32,873 nucleotides of DNA from Ichthyosporea sp. XGB-2017a (taxonomy: Eukaryota > Opisthokonta > Ichthyosporea), in the NCBI GenBank assembly GCA_002811675.1, contig PDIM01010346.1, positions 10,726-43,598 of the forward strand, read 5' to 3'. The position numbers and the translations under genes are program-made. This document shows, in pieces, positions 18,546-29,715 of this stretch; the stretch's first letter is position 1, and every line of letters starts with the position of its first letter. The notes under the pieces were generated by a model that worked only from the letters and a program-made list of their open reading frames with translations, had not been told where the DNA came from and did no database searches.

Positions 18546-18738
18546 ACTCCTCCTACCCAAAAGTTTTGCGCACGTTTGAGTAGAGATTGACCCTGACTTT
18601 GGTTACTATGTCTAGTTCGTATGTCATTTATACGAGGCCATGTTAAGCTAAATGACTATTCAAAGACTGTAAGACTCCGTTTGCAAGCACTATGTAGTGT
18701 TTCTGCCTGCTGCCAAGTGTAAACCTTTCATACCAGAA

Positions 18739-18749
18739 CCCCCCCCCCC
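18739..18749 (+). repeat. Poly-C run (11 C)
   Basis: A run of eleven C just before the first full unit of the tandem array. Confidence 0.8.
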
Positions 18750-19494
18750 AGCTCTGAGGAAGAGTATAGTAATGAGCCCCAGTAGCTTAACTTTTGCTGG
18801 AACTAGTGGCAAAATGATCTAGCAAGGCTGTGGGAATTCTGCTGTAAGCAATTACCAGCAGTACTGCTTTGGTAAATTGACAAAGTTCCCAGCACACTTC
18901 CAAGCTTATGTCCATTACGAGGTCAACAAGAACATTCATTCAAAAACTCCCGCCCTCCCCCAACCCAAAGGTTCCTCTACCGCACGAGTTTGGGTTGAGA
19001 TTGGCCGAGCAAATTCCAAGAGAGGGAAGCGGGCTCGCCTACAAGTACAAGTAGCACCTCTCGGATATAATGCTCAGCTCGAGCACTGTTCAAATGATCT
19101 GGAAGCGCGCCGCAGAAATCAATACGCAAATTCAGTTTGTGAGCAGTCCATTTGTGTACTATTTCCTTGGTCCACTCTTTCTTAATACACACCGATTTCG
19201 CGGTCAACGTCCTCCGCCAATATCGATACTCACCTTTCGCGGTAGACAAACTTTGTGTAATGGTTGCGAGGGGTTGTTGATGGGGTTGATTTGGTCGTGT
19301 TTTCTCGACCTTTAGCCCGGCATCAGCTGTGCACTCTGGTATCTTTCGTCTACATGCTCACAGGATTAACAATTATTCCTACTCCGTGTAGTTCCCGCGA
19401 AAGTTTAGCAAACATTTAGTCATCATTCACCACACATTCCAGCAGAGTTCGGCAACTGGGCGATCATGTCGCCGATGTTGATGACTTTTTGTTT

Positions 19495-19513
19495 GGGGGG
19501 GGGGGGGGGGGGG
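19495..19513 (+). repeat. Poly-G run (19 G)
   Basis: A run of nineteen G inside the first array unit, shortly after its block 4. The other units lack it, so it arose after the units duplicated. Its length is likely unreliable. Confidence 0.85.
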
Positions 19514-22500
19514 ATACGGAACGAATTTGCTGCTAACAATTTACTCCTACGTTTACACACTAGCCAGCGCATTCCAATCCCCAACCATCCTCAAACAGTC
19601 ACACGTCCAGTGACAGCCAATAAGCTCGGCAGCTTGCTACCACTTTGCTGTCCTTGCTAATGGGCGCAAAGGTTGCCCGGGTAGCTTAATCTTTGCTGGA
19701 AATGCTGACTCGATACCCATGAATGCTGATAGATTTCTGCTGTAAGCAATTGGAAGCAGCACTGCTTTGGCAAAATTGACATAATTCCCAGCAAGTTTCC
19801 AAGCTCATGTCCAGTACAAAAAGACATAATCATTCATTCCACAAACCCCGCCCTCCACCCGCCCGAAAACTTGTCTACCGCACGAGTTTGGGTAGAGATT
19901 GGCCGTTCATTTTGGGCTTGCCTTCAAGCAGCACTTCTCGGATATACCATTCAGCTGCAGCAGTATCATTGTTCAAATGTTCTGAAAGCGCAGCCTGCAA
20001 ATTCACTTTGTATGAGATGTAATTCCGGGCAGTTTCTCACTGTTTTCCTTGCCCCACTCTCTCTCAAATTCACACAGATTCCACTGTTAATTTACCCGCC
20101 AATATCCACACTCCTTTCTCGCGGTAGACGGGACTGTAGTGTAAGGGCGGGCGGGCGGGGTTGTTGTTGATGGGTTATTGCCATTGCCATTTCTCAGCCT
20201 GTAGCTCGGTATAAGCTGCGCAATCTGTTTCCATTTGTATAAGTTGCTACACTGTGTAGTCCCCGTGAAAGTCTAGTGGACACTTAGTCATCATTCACCA
20301 CACATTCCAACAGAGTTCGGCAACTGGCCGATCACTACATCTTCAGGAAAACGATACTTATTTAGTAAATTTTGATTTTCAAAAGTTTTTAAAATTACAC
20401 GATGCGTGCAAACAAGACTGTATACAAGTCCATCTTTGCTGAAAATGTTGAGAGGACATTCCACAAGCACATGGCGAACTAGTGTGACTAAATACTCACA
20501 TTATTACACATTTTTGATCTCGTGCGTTGACATCATCCTCAGTACCACTACGAGAACATGTTTCACGACGCCTAACAAATAAGATGAGCATTCGACCAAT
20601 ATCCCCCGCCCTCCACCCACCCGAAAACTTGTCTACCGCACGAGTTTGGGTAGAGATTGGCCAGGAAATTGGGCTAGATAGCATGTGTAATGGCGTGGCA
20701 GCTGGGGTGAGTGATGGCTGGCGGTTCAGAAGGACAGCTACACTCTGGCATTGCCTTATTTTTCAATTGAATACATTAAGGGATTATAAGCCGAGCAGTA
20801 TTATACCTTTGTTGTATCTCTGTCTGTAAAGGATTATTAAAGGACTATTATCTAGAGCTTGCTACCCGTTTGCTGTACTTCCGTCTACAATCAGGGACAA
20901 GCCTTTCTTACCACAGACTGATGCTTACATCTTGAGCAAAGCCCAAGCCAGCAGAAGCCTCGCTACTGTGGTGAGATGTTGCCCGGGTAGCTTAGTCTTT
21001 GCTGGAACGGCTGAAAAGTCATGTTAGGAAATGTGCTTAAATCTGCTTTAAGTTCTTTTGGTGCATTGACAGACTACCTAGTACGCTTCCAGGCTCAATA
21101 TAGGTTTGAGATTGCCATTGCCTCTCCGGAAGAGGTAGTATTTGGATAACACAGGCATCGACAAGTACAATTCTTTTTACTAACAAGCTGTCATTCCGGA
21201 AGGCATGTCTTAACCTCCCTAAACCCATTACACAGGGCTCTGTCAACCTTGGGTGATTATAAGTGATAAGTGTTGAGATTTGCGGCGCAGTTTTGGCGGC
21301 AGTAGAACTGTCGTGCTCAGTGGTCAGTTGAAACACGTTTGCAATTCGAATGGACTTGGTGAGGAGTTTACGTGTTGACTTCATTGTGAGTGTTTATGCC
21401 TTTGGCGTGGTAAGTAGCTGGGTATCCTGCTTTCATTTTGGCTATACTTTCACAGAACCTGGCTAGTATTCATACTCCGCAACACTTCTTCGAAAAATGT
21501 GTGCACATCTAGCCAACAATCAGCACACATTCAGCAATAATTACGCCAGTTGCGGGATCAGTAGTCAGGCGTTTGACAGGCGCATGGTGAAATCGCTGTG
21601 GGCAAATAATCACAGTACCATTTTGGTAAATTGACGTAAGTTGACATACTTCTCAGTACCACTCCAAGACCATGTTCAAAAACGCGTAACATGAGTACCC
21701 ATTCAAAAGCCCTGGCCTTCCTCACCTAAAAGTATTTGCACCGCACGAGTTTGGGTTTGACAATGGCCGAGAAGCTGGACTGGGTAGCATTTGCAATTGT
21801 GTGGGGCTTGGGGAGAGTGACAGTTGATGTGGGACGGTTAAGAACGACAACTCAGTGGGCGCTCTGGCGTTTGCCGCATTTTGCAATACGAATTCATTCG
21901 GGTACTATAAGCCTAAAAGTGTGCTACCTGTCTGTTCTATATCTGTCTGCGTTCATGGGTAAGAAGCGCAGCAGTTTGCGACACCTTTGCTGCATTATCT
22001 CTGTTTGCCCTTCGACTGAAAGATTTCTTACCTGGGACTATTCCTCCCACTTTCAGCAAATCTAAGCAACAGCTCAGCAGAACCCTTGTTACTGGGTGCA
22101 AGCGTTGCCCGGGTAGCTTAATCTTTGCTGGAAGTGTTGACAAGATGCTCCAGGAATACTGATAGATTTCTGCTTTAAGCAATTGCAAGCAGCACTCCTT
22201 TGATAAATTGACGTAATTCCCGGCCAGCTTCTAAGCTCGTGTCCAGTATAATGTCATCATGAACATTCATTCAAAACCCTCGCCCATCCCTCACCCAAAA
22301 GTTTCCACTAGCGCGAGAGTTTGGGTAGAGATTGGCCAAGCATTTCCCAATGAAGTGTGAGCTGTGCATTGTGCATTAACTTCGTGGTTTAGAAAGTTTC
22401 GAGTGGAGACAATATTTTAGTTGCCGATAAGTAGCAGTTCTCGCAGCCCCTGCGGCATTATTGTTCAAATGCTGTGGGCTTACTGCTGACTCGTGCCCCA

Positions 22501-22940
22501 AACGCACTTTTTGTTTGCAGCAACTTTGTGCGCAGTGACTTTCAACTCAGTAAGTTTGCGTAGTCACTTTGTTAGTATTCACGTTGTAAGCAGTTATGGT
22601 GTGCCCAGTCCATTTGAGAGGAGCTTCTTACAAAATCCTCGACCCACTCCACACTTAATTCCCAACCACTTTCACGGTTAATGTACCCGCCAATATCCAC
22701 ACTCATCTCGCGGCAGACGGGCTGTAGTGTAAGGGTGGCGGGGGGGGTTGTTACGGTTTTGCTCTTGTAGGGATTTCTGTACGTTTAGCCTGGTATGTAG
22801 CTGTGCAATCTGTTTCCCATCTGTCTATACTTTCACGGCAATTCACCAGCATTTCTACTCCGTAGCACCCCTGTAACTTGAGTGAGCATCTAGTAATCAC
22901 CCAGCAAATTGCAGCAAATTTCGCAATTGGGGGAATCAAT

Positions 22941-23595
22941 AATCATCGGTATATTTGCGCTGCCTGTAGGTAGCAGTCCTGATCGGCAGCACACCGTGCC
23001 AGCTGTACTATTACGCAAATATTCTCCATACAGCGGATTTCGTTATTCAATTCACTTTATCACCAAATCCTCCCGAAATCTTCCACCAACACTTCCAGCT
23101 ACTCCAGCCACTACAGATTTCATATATTTTGAGCATTGAGAGAACAAAATGGAAAAAAATAGCCTTCTCTAGCCCTGTTCTCTAGGTTTCCGCAGCGCTT
23201 CTATGACTAATGTGTATCACGTGATAGGCCCCAATTGACCAAGCTATGCGTGAGGAGTTTATTGTGTGCGCGACCGAGAACAAAAAAAAAAAGAAAAAAA
23301 ACTTGGGACAAATTCTTCGATGTGTGGGCCACAATGAGGTGGCTTATTTATGAACAGAGACTTAGACAAATTCTATTCCTTCAGCTTTGCTAAAAATAAA
23401 CTGTCTTTCTTAATTATTGGTTCTTGGTAGAAAAATGGAGGCCAAAGGCTATACCACAGGTTTCAAGTAGTTGGGTCTCTGCGGTTTAAGAGTTTGCAAA
23501 AGGGGCTGTTGAAATTGGTGGTTGAAGTAAGAATTAACCCGGAAAGATTTAAAAACTCGAACTTAATAAGAAAGATATAAGGACCGTAAATTCCA
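22941..23595. other. Gene-free flank right of the array
   Basis: No coding frame is supported. An A-rich stretch near 23281-23300 and general AT-richness set it apart from the array. It would hold the promoter of the small repeat protein that follows, but no clear TATA element was picked out. Confidence 0.35.
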
Positions 23596-23970
23596 ATGTG
23601 TGCTGTTTGTTATACTTATCCTATGTATTCCTCCCCAGCTGTACATCTTCAAACATTCGCTCTGTTAAAAAAGCTTTGCCATTATCCATACACTATGGGA
23701 GGTTTAAATCATTTGTCAAACGTTCTAATACATGATACTATTCTTCAACCAGTGGCGTTTGCAGATGGAGACGCAACTGATCCATATGCAGACATGCCAA
23801 ACTTAATCCGGGAAGACGGAACTATACTGTACAACAGTTCTAGAGATCCATACGAAGATATGCCAGATTTATTAAATGCAGATGGAACAATCTACGACTC
23901 AACAAGAGAAGAAGCCCGTGCCAGATGGACATTGGAGCGACGTATAAATGGAGGATGGATTTCTTTTTAA
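23596..23970 (+). CDS. Small acidic protein with two 21-22 residue repeats, hypothetical
   Basis: An ATG frame of 124 residues; translation could instead begin at the internal ATG at 23696, giving a 91-residue form. The C-terminal half carries an internal duplication: DPYADMPNLIREDGTI... at 23779-23844 and DPYEDMPDLLNADGTI... at 23845-23907. The two copies share DPYxDMPxLxxxDGTI at the protein level but differ at many codon positions, often at third bases. This pattern indicates selection on the protein and so supports a real coding sequence. The chain ends with a charged RARWTLERR segment and GGWISF. There is no signal peptide and no known family. The upstream part (Cys/Tyr-rich) is less convincing than the repeat half. 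Confidence 0.5.
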   Translation: MCAVCYTYPMYSSPAVHLQTFALLKKLCHYPYTMGGLNHLSNVLIHDTILQPVAFADGDATDPYADMPNLIREDGTILYNSSRDPYEDMPDLLNADGTIYDSTREEARARWTLERRINGGWISF

Positions 23971-24526
23971 CGCAGTCTTTTTTTAAACCGGTCACCTTTT
24001 TTATATTTTTTATTTCTAAACTTCTGGAAAGCATTCTTTCGAATTGGAAAACACTAACTAAATACGTGTAGCCACGCCTGTATCGCTGAATATACAAACA
24101 TTTGTGTTAACAAATCGTACTCAGCAAAGGTCGATTATGGGGAAATGAACAGATCACAGTCAACACGGACAATCTCAATACATTGTCAACGCTCAGTATC
24201 ACCAACTCAAATTTAAGTGTGAGTGGTACACGCCTTGGATTCCACATCATAATAATGCCCCTTGCAAGGAGAGATTCTTCCTAAGAATTCGCAAACAACA
24301 CCTGGGAGATTGGTTTCTGGGTGAATGATACAATCCTGCCTTTGCTACCGCTACGCCATTACAAAATTTACAAACTGATATGGAGGCAATATAAGTATCT
24401 AAAGCAAAGGGGACGATTACAGGTTGTTGAGTTTCAATTGCATTGCGAACTCTTGCCTACATGGACCAGAAGCAGTCATATTCGGAAAAACAATCTTCCG
24501 CAGTCCTCGAGAAAACAATCAAGAAA
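23971..24526. other. Gene-free interval between the small repeat protein and the ankyrin gene
   Basis: It holds the 3' ends of two convergent genes. A short plus-strand frame near 24321-24551 has no recognisable features and is probably chance. Confidence 0.35.
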
Positions 24527-26950
24527 TCACCGCTGCACAAGGAATTCTTGAATTCGAAAAATTTCCTTTTCAATTGCCATTCGTAATAACGATTCCCTCT
24601 TCGCCTCTTTCAATTTCATTCTACTAAAGACATCTTTGAACTGAGTACGGTAATCAAACAAAAGATCAATAACCATACTGCCCGACGGAAGTGGGCAGTT
24701 CACGTCTATCAAGCGCAGGTACATTTGAATAATTGCGATACGGACCGACTTTGTTAGCGTTAATTTATCCAAAGAAAGAAAAGCCTCAAAAGGAGTTTGG
24801 CCATTGAAAACATAGTTTAAGAGATTTGGTTTTGCTTTTAAAACTATTTCGTTAAAACAGGTATCAAAATAAAAAGTGCAAACTGGTGCTTCCATCTTGG
24901 AAAACACACATGTTGTTCAAAAACTGTTCCCCAAGTTGTAAGATATCATTTTCTATCACTTTACAGTTCAATTTTCTACTGCGGGAAAATCGAAGCCTCA
25001 ATTCCATATTCTTTTTCATGATTGTTTTAAGGATAGTCGAAACGTTAAATCGAAGAATATCTCTGAAAAATGTGAGGTACTCTGTAAACTCTTGTATATC
25101 AATGTACGCCTTCATTTGTTCGTAGTCACTCACGCTTACAAAAAGTCTTATTCGCTCTCTGCACACTTCCTCATATATGCTTTCCATACACCGTAATATA
25201 CAGCACTCGTATTTACCAAAATCAACAATTCCTTCTTCATAAAAAATTCTGAACAGCCATGGGGTTAAAACAAACGTGAAACCAAATCTTGGATGGCACG
25301 AGAATTATCGTGAGAAAAAGACTGAGGGTGAGAATTCAACCCCAGCACGTAAAACTTTCAATATTACTTCCTTGCGGCTAGAGTTCAATGTTGCTTTCGG
25401 CGAATGCGGAAGGAATTGAGTCCTTTTTGAAATGACGGACAGCTGAAACGCTTGCTTCTAAAGCAGCTTTCAATGAAAGCCATCAAAATGGTGCCTCTCT
25501 CTTCTGCCGTAGAGTTTATAAGAATACTTGAGTGTCCAATTAGCTGTTCAATATCCTCCGTACAACAAATGTTCAGGCAACTAAAGTCCAATACCCCCCC
25601 ACATTCAGCAATGGCATTCAGAACCTCAAGGTTATACAATTCAGCTGTTTTGCAAACATTATAAAATTCGCACTCAGTAACTTGTGGATAAGCAACCGGT
25701 ATAGATTCTGCCATTGGAAATTTTCTCGAAAGCATCAGCTTTGCAAGCATAATGTCTCCACTGTGTATTGCAAAGAAAATGGAATATTTCTCAAAGGTTT
25801 CAACATCACGACAGCATTTTACGGCCCTGATTATCGCATTTCTTGTACAAATTGGAACATTTTTCAATATGGACACCCATACTGGCAACCGGGTACTGTT
25901 ATGGCAATAATCTCTTACTTTCACAGTTGCACCAAATTCCAAAAGTGTGGATACAATTTCACACTCAGCATGGTTATTAGCTGCATCAACATATGCTTCA
26001 TTTGTACAAAGATTTTTCAAATGATGAAATAAAGGAGTTAAAGCATTGCTTACTTCCATTTTATGATTAACATGACCAACCAGGCGCTCCACCCGGTAGT
26101 CTTCTTTAGAGCATTCCAATAAGTATCTAATAACTGTCGGTGAGCGGATTGTGTGTAGTGGAGTTTCTTTGTTCGAATTGACTAGTGGAGTAACATCAGG
26201 CATGCTACACAAAAGATCATTCAATAAAACTTCAGCAACTTCCACTCGAGTTACCGTGTGCAGAGGGGTGCAACCATCGGAGTCCCTTGAGTCACTTTGT
26301 ACATGTTTAGACATGAGAAACTTTGCCACGTGGGCGTTTTTCGCAAAATGCAGCAAACTGCGTTTGTTTCTTGTCCGTGGCTTTGAGTTAAATACCAATT
26401 TTGTACTAGCAAATACACATACTGGACTACACTGCACCAGAAAACGTATGATATCAACAGGAGCGTTATACGTAACAGCTTTCCCAATACATTGACAGTA
26501 GAATTTTGCATTCACTGGGAAGTGATTCAGATAAACCTTAAGGAAATCCTTGCTTAGAAATATCACAGAGGAACTTGTCATCATTTTCTGAACGTATCCA
26601 CTACCAAATAGCTCAATCAGGTCAGGGACAAAAATGAACAACAAATGTCCAGAAAATTTTGCTATCTTTTCGAAGAGATAAAGACATTCCCGTTTTATAA
26701 GACTCTCTTCACATAGGGATTTTTTAAAAAAACAATTCGTTTCAAGGCTTCATTTTCCATGAACTCATCTAAGAGAGAAGAAGCACCAAAGCAATCCCAG
26801 TCGGCCTTTTCAACTATCAGCAATACGATTTCTGGAGGGAGTTTCAGAATTTGTGATGAAAGGGCATCTTGTCGAGATGGGAACGAAGGATTACTTTTTT
26901 TCTTTTCTTCCCCCGTCCCTTGGTCCAAATATACCCCACGTCCTCTTCAT
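24527..26950 (-). pseudogene. F-box-like/ankyrin-repeat gene, multiply frameshifted
   Basis: Consecutive minus-strand frames read as one protein. 26928-26695 has an F-box-like segment (LPPEIVLLIVEKADWDC). The main frame reaches the stop at 25385 and contains ankyrin repeats such as DGCTPLHTVT and NKETPLHTIR. Further pieces continue through 25384-24864 (ending in DGSTSLH) and 24907-24527. Frame changes fall at or near short homopolymers: 26720-26732 (T6A7), 25424-25428, 25315-25319, 25261-25270 and 24866-24875. A start ATG at 26950 lies in yet another frame, with T7 and C5 runs between. Intact F-box/ankyrin proteins recruit targets to SCF ubiquitin ligases and occur in many eukaryotes and large DNA viruses. 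Either the gene is decaying or homopolymer indels broke it in assembly. Neighbouring housekeeping genes are unbroken, which favours decay. Confidence 0.65.
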
Positions 26951-27518
26951 TTTACGTTTTCAGCCTGATCATATAAAATTTGAAATGCAATGAGCAAAAC
27001 TATTGCACATCTAAAAACGCTGAAAGTTCTTCACAACTGCAAAAATCTCAAAAGGCACAGCAACTTCAAAAAAAAAAACTTCAGCCTGCCCCCCCCCGTG
27101 ACCAGCACATTTGTTTCACTTGATACGCGGTATTCGGTATCAGAGAACTGCCCACTCCGCGATACCCCGACATACGAGCTGGGTTTAGGTACCGAGAGAT
27201 TAGCTTGGACATGCCATTTTTTGGTCTCGAACCGATCTCGAACACACAGCAAACAGTTTCAGAGCTTACCACTTTTCCGCAACTGGCCATTCGTCGGATT
27301 TTCAGGTGCACCTGGTACTTAAATTCGCGGTGGGCGGTGGTAAGAAGGCCATTAACTGTCGTCGCTGTTGCTGAATTTACTGGAAGTGTAGACTCGCCTG
27401 TTGTTACATTTTATTTAAGGATACAAATACTGAATAAAGCAAATACCATTTTGACTCACTTTCACCAAGATCTCGCAGCAAAACAGCATAAGAATCTAAC
27501 TTAAGTATCAAATAATAC
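26951..27518. other. Intergenic, upstream of the F-box/ankyrin gene
   Basis: Contains an A11 run (27068-27078) and a C9 run (27089-27097). No coding frame is convincing. It would include the minus-strand promoter of the ankyrin gene. Confidence 0.35.
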
Positions 27519-27935
27519 TCCCGCATCACCCCACCCGAATGTTTGTCTAGCTCACAAGTTTGGGTAGAGATTAGCCCAGAATTTCCAAATTGGCTGTCTA
27601 ACATTGGCGTTGCAGTTCACACTGAAGTTACGTACATTTGCCTATTTCACTGTCAGCAATTCTCACATACACCACAGTTCGCTGAACTTTCACGACGACT
27701 ACACCCTTGTCATTATTGATCACACATTTCAGCGAATTTCGCAGTAGGGCGATCACTTCACCGCCCTGAAATCTGTAGCTCTTTTAATGAAATTCGATTT
27801 CTTTCTTAAACTTACAATTTGAATGCTGTTTCTCTGTTTATAATTGTATTGCAGCTACATAGTCACTTTAGGACTATAAGCCAAACAGTTTGCTAACGCT
27901 TTGCTGTATCTCTGACTGCCGCTATACCCCAGTTA
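27519..27935 (+). repeat. Detached, truncated copy of the tandem-array unit
   Basis: Block 2 of the array (acaagtttgggtagagatta in this copy) recurs at about 27528-27575. A block 4 form (cacacatttcagcgaatttc) lies near 27722, and an actataagcc block near 27869 is followed by a ctgtatctctgactg segment that matches the array near 20814. The order and orientation are the same as in the array, but block 1 is missing and the spacing is compressed. It lies 4.6 kb from the array, across the ankyrin gene, so the unit either transposed or was left behind by an insertion. Confidence 0.65.
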
Positions 27936-28476
27936 TATGGCCATTCAAGGACATTCAAGCACTAGCTGAAGATGAAAACAAAGCTACCCAGTGTTTACGG
28001 AAAACCGAAAAGGAAAAGGAAGCGAGGGGAAGTCTCATCAACTCTCTTTATCCAGCAGTCATCACTCTTGACTCTTCAGTATAGTACCAAAACCCAAAGG
28101 CCAAACTAGGGCCTCTATTATGGCACACAGCACACTACACCTAAAGGGGGGCAGGGGTTCTGTCCCTTAGCAACTAACTATGGATTGTACCAAGAACCTT
28201 GAATCTGTATGGGAATTATCCGTTGAAGTTTGCATATGGCCATCTGGGGTTCATGGATTTTTATAAAAAAATTAACTATGGAAATCCTACTACAAAATTT
28301 TAGGCACACTGTGGATGTGCCGCATAGGCTTGCCTCGCTCGGTTTTTCTTTTCCTTTGTTTTTTTTTGCATTTGTTTTTCATTTCTTTTGAGTTTGATTT
28401 TGATTTTTGATTTTGGTCTAAAAAGTATTTGAGTAGTAAAGGATTGCAGAGATAGTCTTCAAAGGGAGTGATTAAG
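27936..28476. promoter_or_regulatory. Upstream region of the DcpS gene
   Basis: No gene is seen. The last 150 bases before the DcpS start are strongly T-rich (T runs with tttg/ttttga). No clear TATA box was identified. Confidence 0.3.
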
Positions 28477-29674
28477 ATGTTTGCTTGTCAGCTGAAGGAT
28501 TTAGAAGGATATTGTCTGGAACGGGTGCTTAAAGACGATATGAGGGGTAAAGTGATTTACTTGCTCGGATCTTTCAAAGGTGAGTATTGGCGTCTGTGGA
28601 AGGAATCCATAAAGCCCAACTCAGTGAACGTGCTAAAAAAAAAGCCTAAGCAACTACCATATCTTGTTATTTTTGTGCTCTCTTTTTTTATTCCGCTTCA
28701 TTAGGGAAGGAGGGACAAGCGATTCTAACACTTGAACGACAGCACTTCAGTGAAAAGCTACTCAGCAGCATCTTAAGTAAAAGCACGTGCTTAGAGAACG
28801 TATTTGAAAATGATATATACAGCAAGTATACCGCTGGTATAGCTAAAGAAGCTGCAGAAATCAACATCAATTGTGTTTATCCTTGCACTGAAAAGCACAT
28901 CAAAAAGTATGAAACTCAGGACTTTGTGATGTTTCACGAGACTGCTGAGATTTATAACAGTTGTGTTGAGCCATATATCAACTCGATTCCTACAGAGAGG
29001 ATTAATTGGGTATACAACATTCTCAGTAAAAAGGCAGAAGCAGAGAGGTAGGAAAAGAAATCCGTGTGGATCCAAGAATCTTCAAAGAAAGTGACCAAAC
29101 TGAAACTTTATATTATGTTTTTGCTTCAAAAGGATGATTTACGAAAACACAAACCCCGAGACCGGTTTTGTGCTTCATCCCGACCTGAAGTGGGATGAGC
29201 AGCAAATCACTAATTTATACTGCCTGGCCATAGTACATCGGAGGGACATAAAAAGTTTAAGGTAAGATACGAATGAAAACCCCTTTGCTATTCTGAAGAC
29301 CTACAGCCAACTCAACAGTTTGCCTGTATTCACCCCAATTACATAGAGATTTACGCCAATCCCACCTTAGTCTTCTCAAAACGTTGCGTTCCGAAGGAAG
29401 TGATGCAATCCAGAAAAAATATGGCGTTGGAGAAGGCAGTTTACGCATTTTTGTCCACTACCATCCGTCCTATTATCACTTCCATGTGCACTATGTCCAT
29501 GTGGGTCATAGTGAACCTCCTGGTGCCGTTGTGGGTAAAGCAGTTCTTTTGGATGATATCATCAACAATATCGAATTGTTCAGTTCTGATTACTATGCCC
29601 GAATGACCTTGTCATATCATGTTGGTAAAGAAACACCACTCTACCAGCAACTTTCGGAGGCAAAGCATGTGTAG
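28477..29674 (+). CDS. DCPS: Scavenger mRNA-decapping enzyme DcpS, four exons
   Basis: Four exons (28477-28579, 28705-29047, 29133-29261, 29347-29674) join in frame to give 300 residues. All three introns are GT-AG. DcpS is a HIT-family pyrophosphatase that hydrolyses m7GpppN caps left after 3'-5' mRNA decay, releasing m7GMP. Recognition rests on the family blocks WVYNILSKKAEAER, TGFVLHPDLKW and AIVHRRDIKSLRDL, and on the HIT triad region HYHPSYYHFHVHYV. There HFHVH is encoded at 29477-29491 and its central His is the nucleophile in characterised DcpS. Human DcpS has 337 residues, and the shorter N terminus here is the main difference. The ATG at 28477 was chosen because the in-frame GTG upstream is not a normal start. 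Its 3' end faces the ANKRD49-like gene. Confidence 0.93.
28580..28704 (+). other. DcpS intron 1 (125 bp)
   Basis: Donor gtgagt and acceptor ttcattag, with phase 1. Removing it joins the end of exon 1 (SFK) to exon 2 with no stop. Confidence 0.88.
29048..29132 (+). other. DcpS intron 2 (85 bp)
   Basis: Donor gtagga and acceptor ttcaaaag, with phase 2. Splicing restores the conserved KKAEAER block across the junction, which confirms the sites. Confidence 0.9.
29262..29346 (+). other. DcpS intron 3 (85 bp)
   Basis: Donor gtaaga and acceptor ttacatag, with phase 2. Splicing restores the conserved SLRDL block. Shifting the acceptor by two bases would give an early stop. Confidence 0.9.
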
Positions 29675-29715
29675 GTTCATTGCACTCAAAGAAGAACACA
29701 ATTGAAACACCTCTT

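Larger units (their letters stand above)
18552..22940 (+). repeat. Diverged tandem array, unit about 0.89 kb
   Basis: Four landmark blocks recur in the same order and orientation. Block 1 (gggtagcttaatctttgctg) occurs at 18782, 19676, 20981 and 22107. Block 2 (cgcacgagtttgggtagaga) occurs near 18570 (degenerate), 18981, 19879, 20638, 21742 and 22311. Block 3 (ccgccaatat...cgcggtagac) occurs at 19213, 20097 and 22687. Block 4 (cattccagcagagttcggca) occurs near 19433, 20302 and, weakly, 22897. The first two units are offset by about 870-897 bases at every block. Later units are 1.1 kb or truncated. An actataagcc block near 20784 and 21902 belongs to the longer unit form. No protein is encoded, so this is a satellite or a nest of non-autonomous elements. 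Confidence 0.8.

Noticed and set aside
18552-22940. CRISPR array or LTR retrotransposon
   Set aside because: Units are about 0.9 kb and diverged, not short identical repeats with unique spacers. There is no reverse transcriptase, integrase, primer-binding site or paired LTR.
18877-23139. Many 60-120 residue frames across the tandem array
   Set aside because: The same blocks are read in different frames in different units and stops are not conserved, so there is no sign of protein selection.
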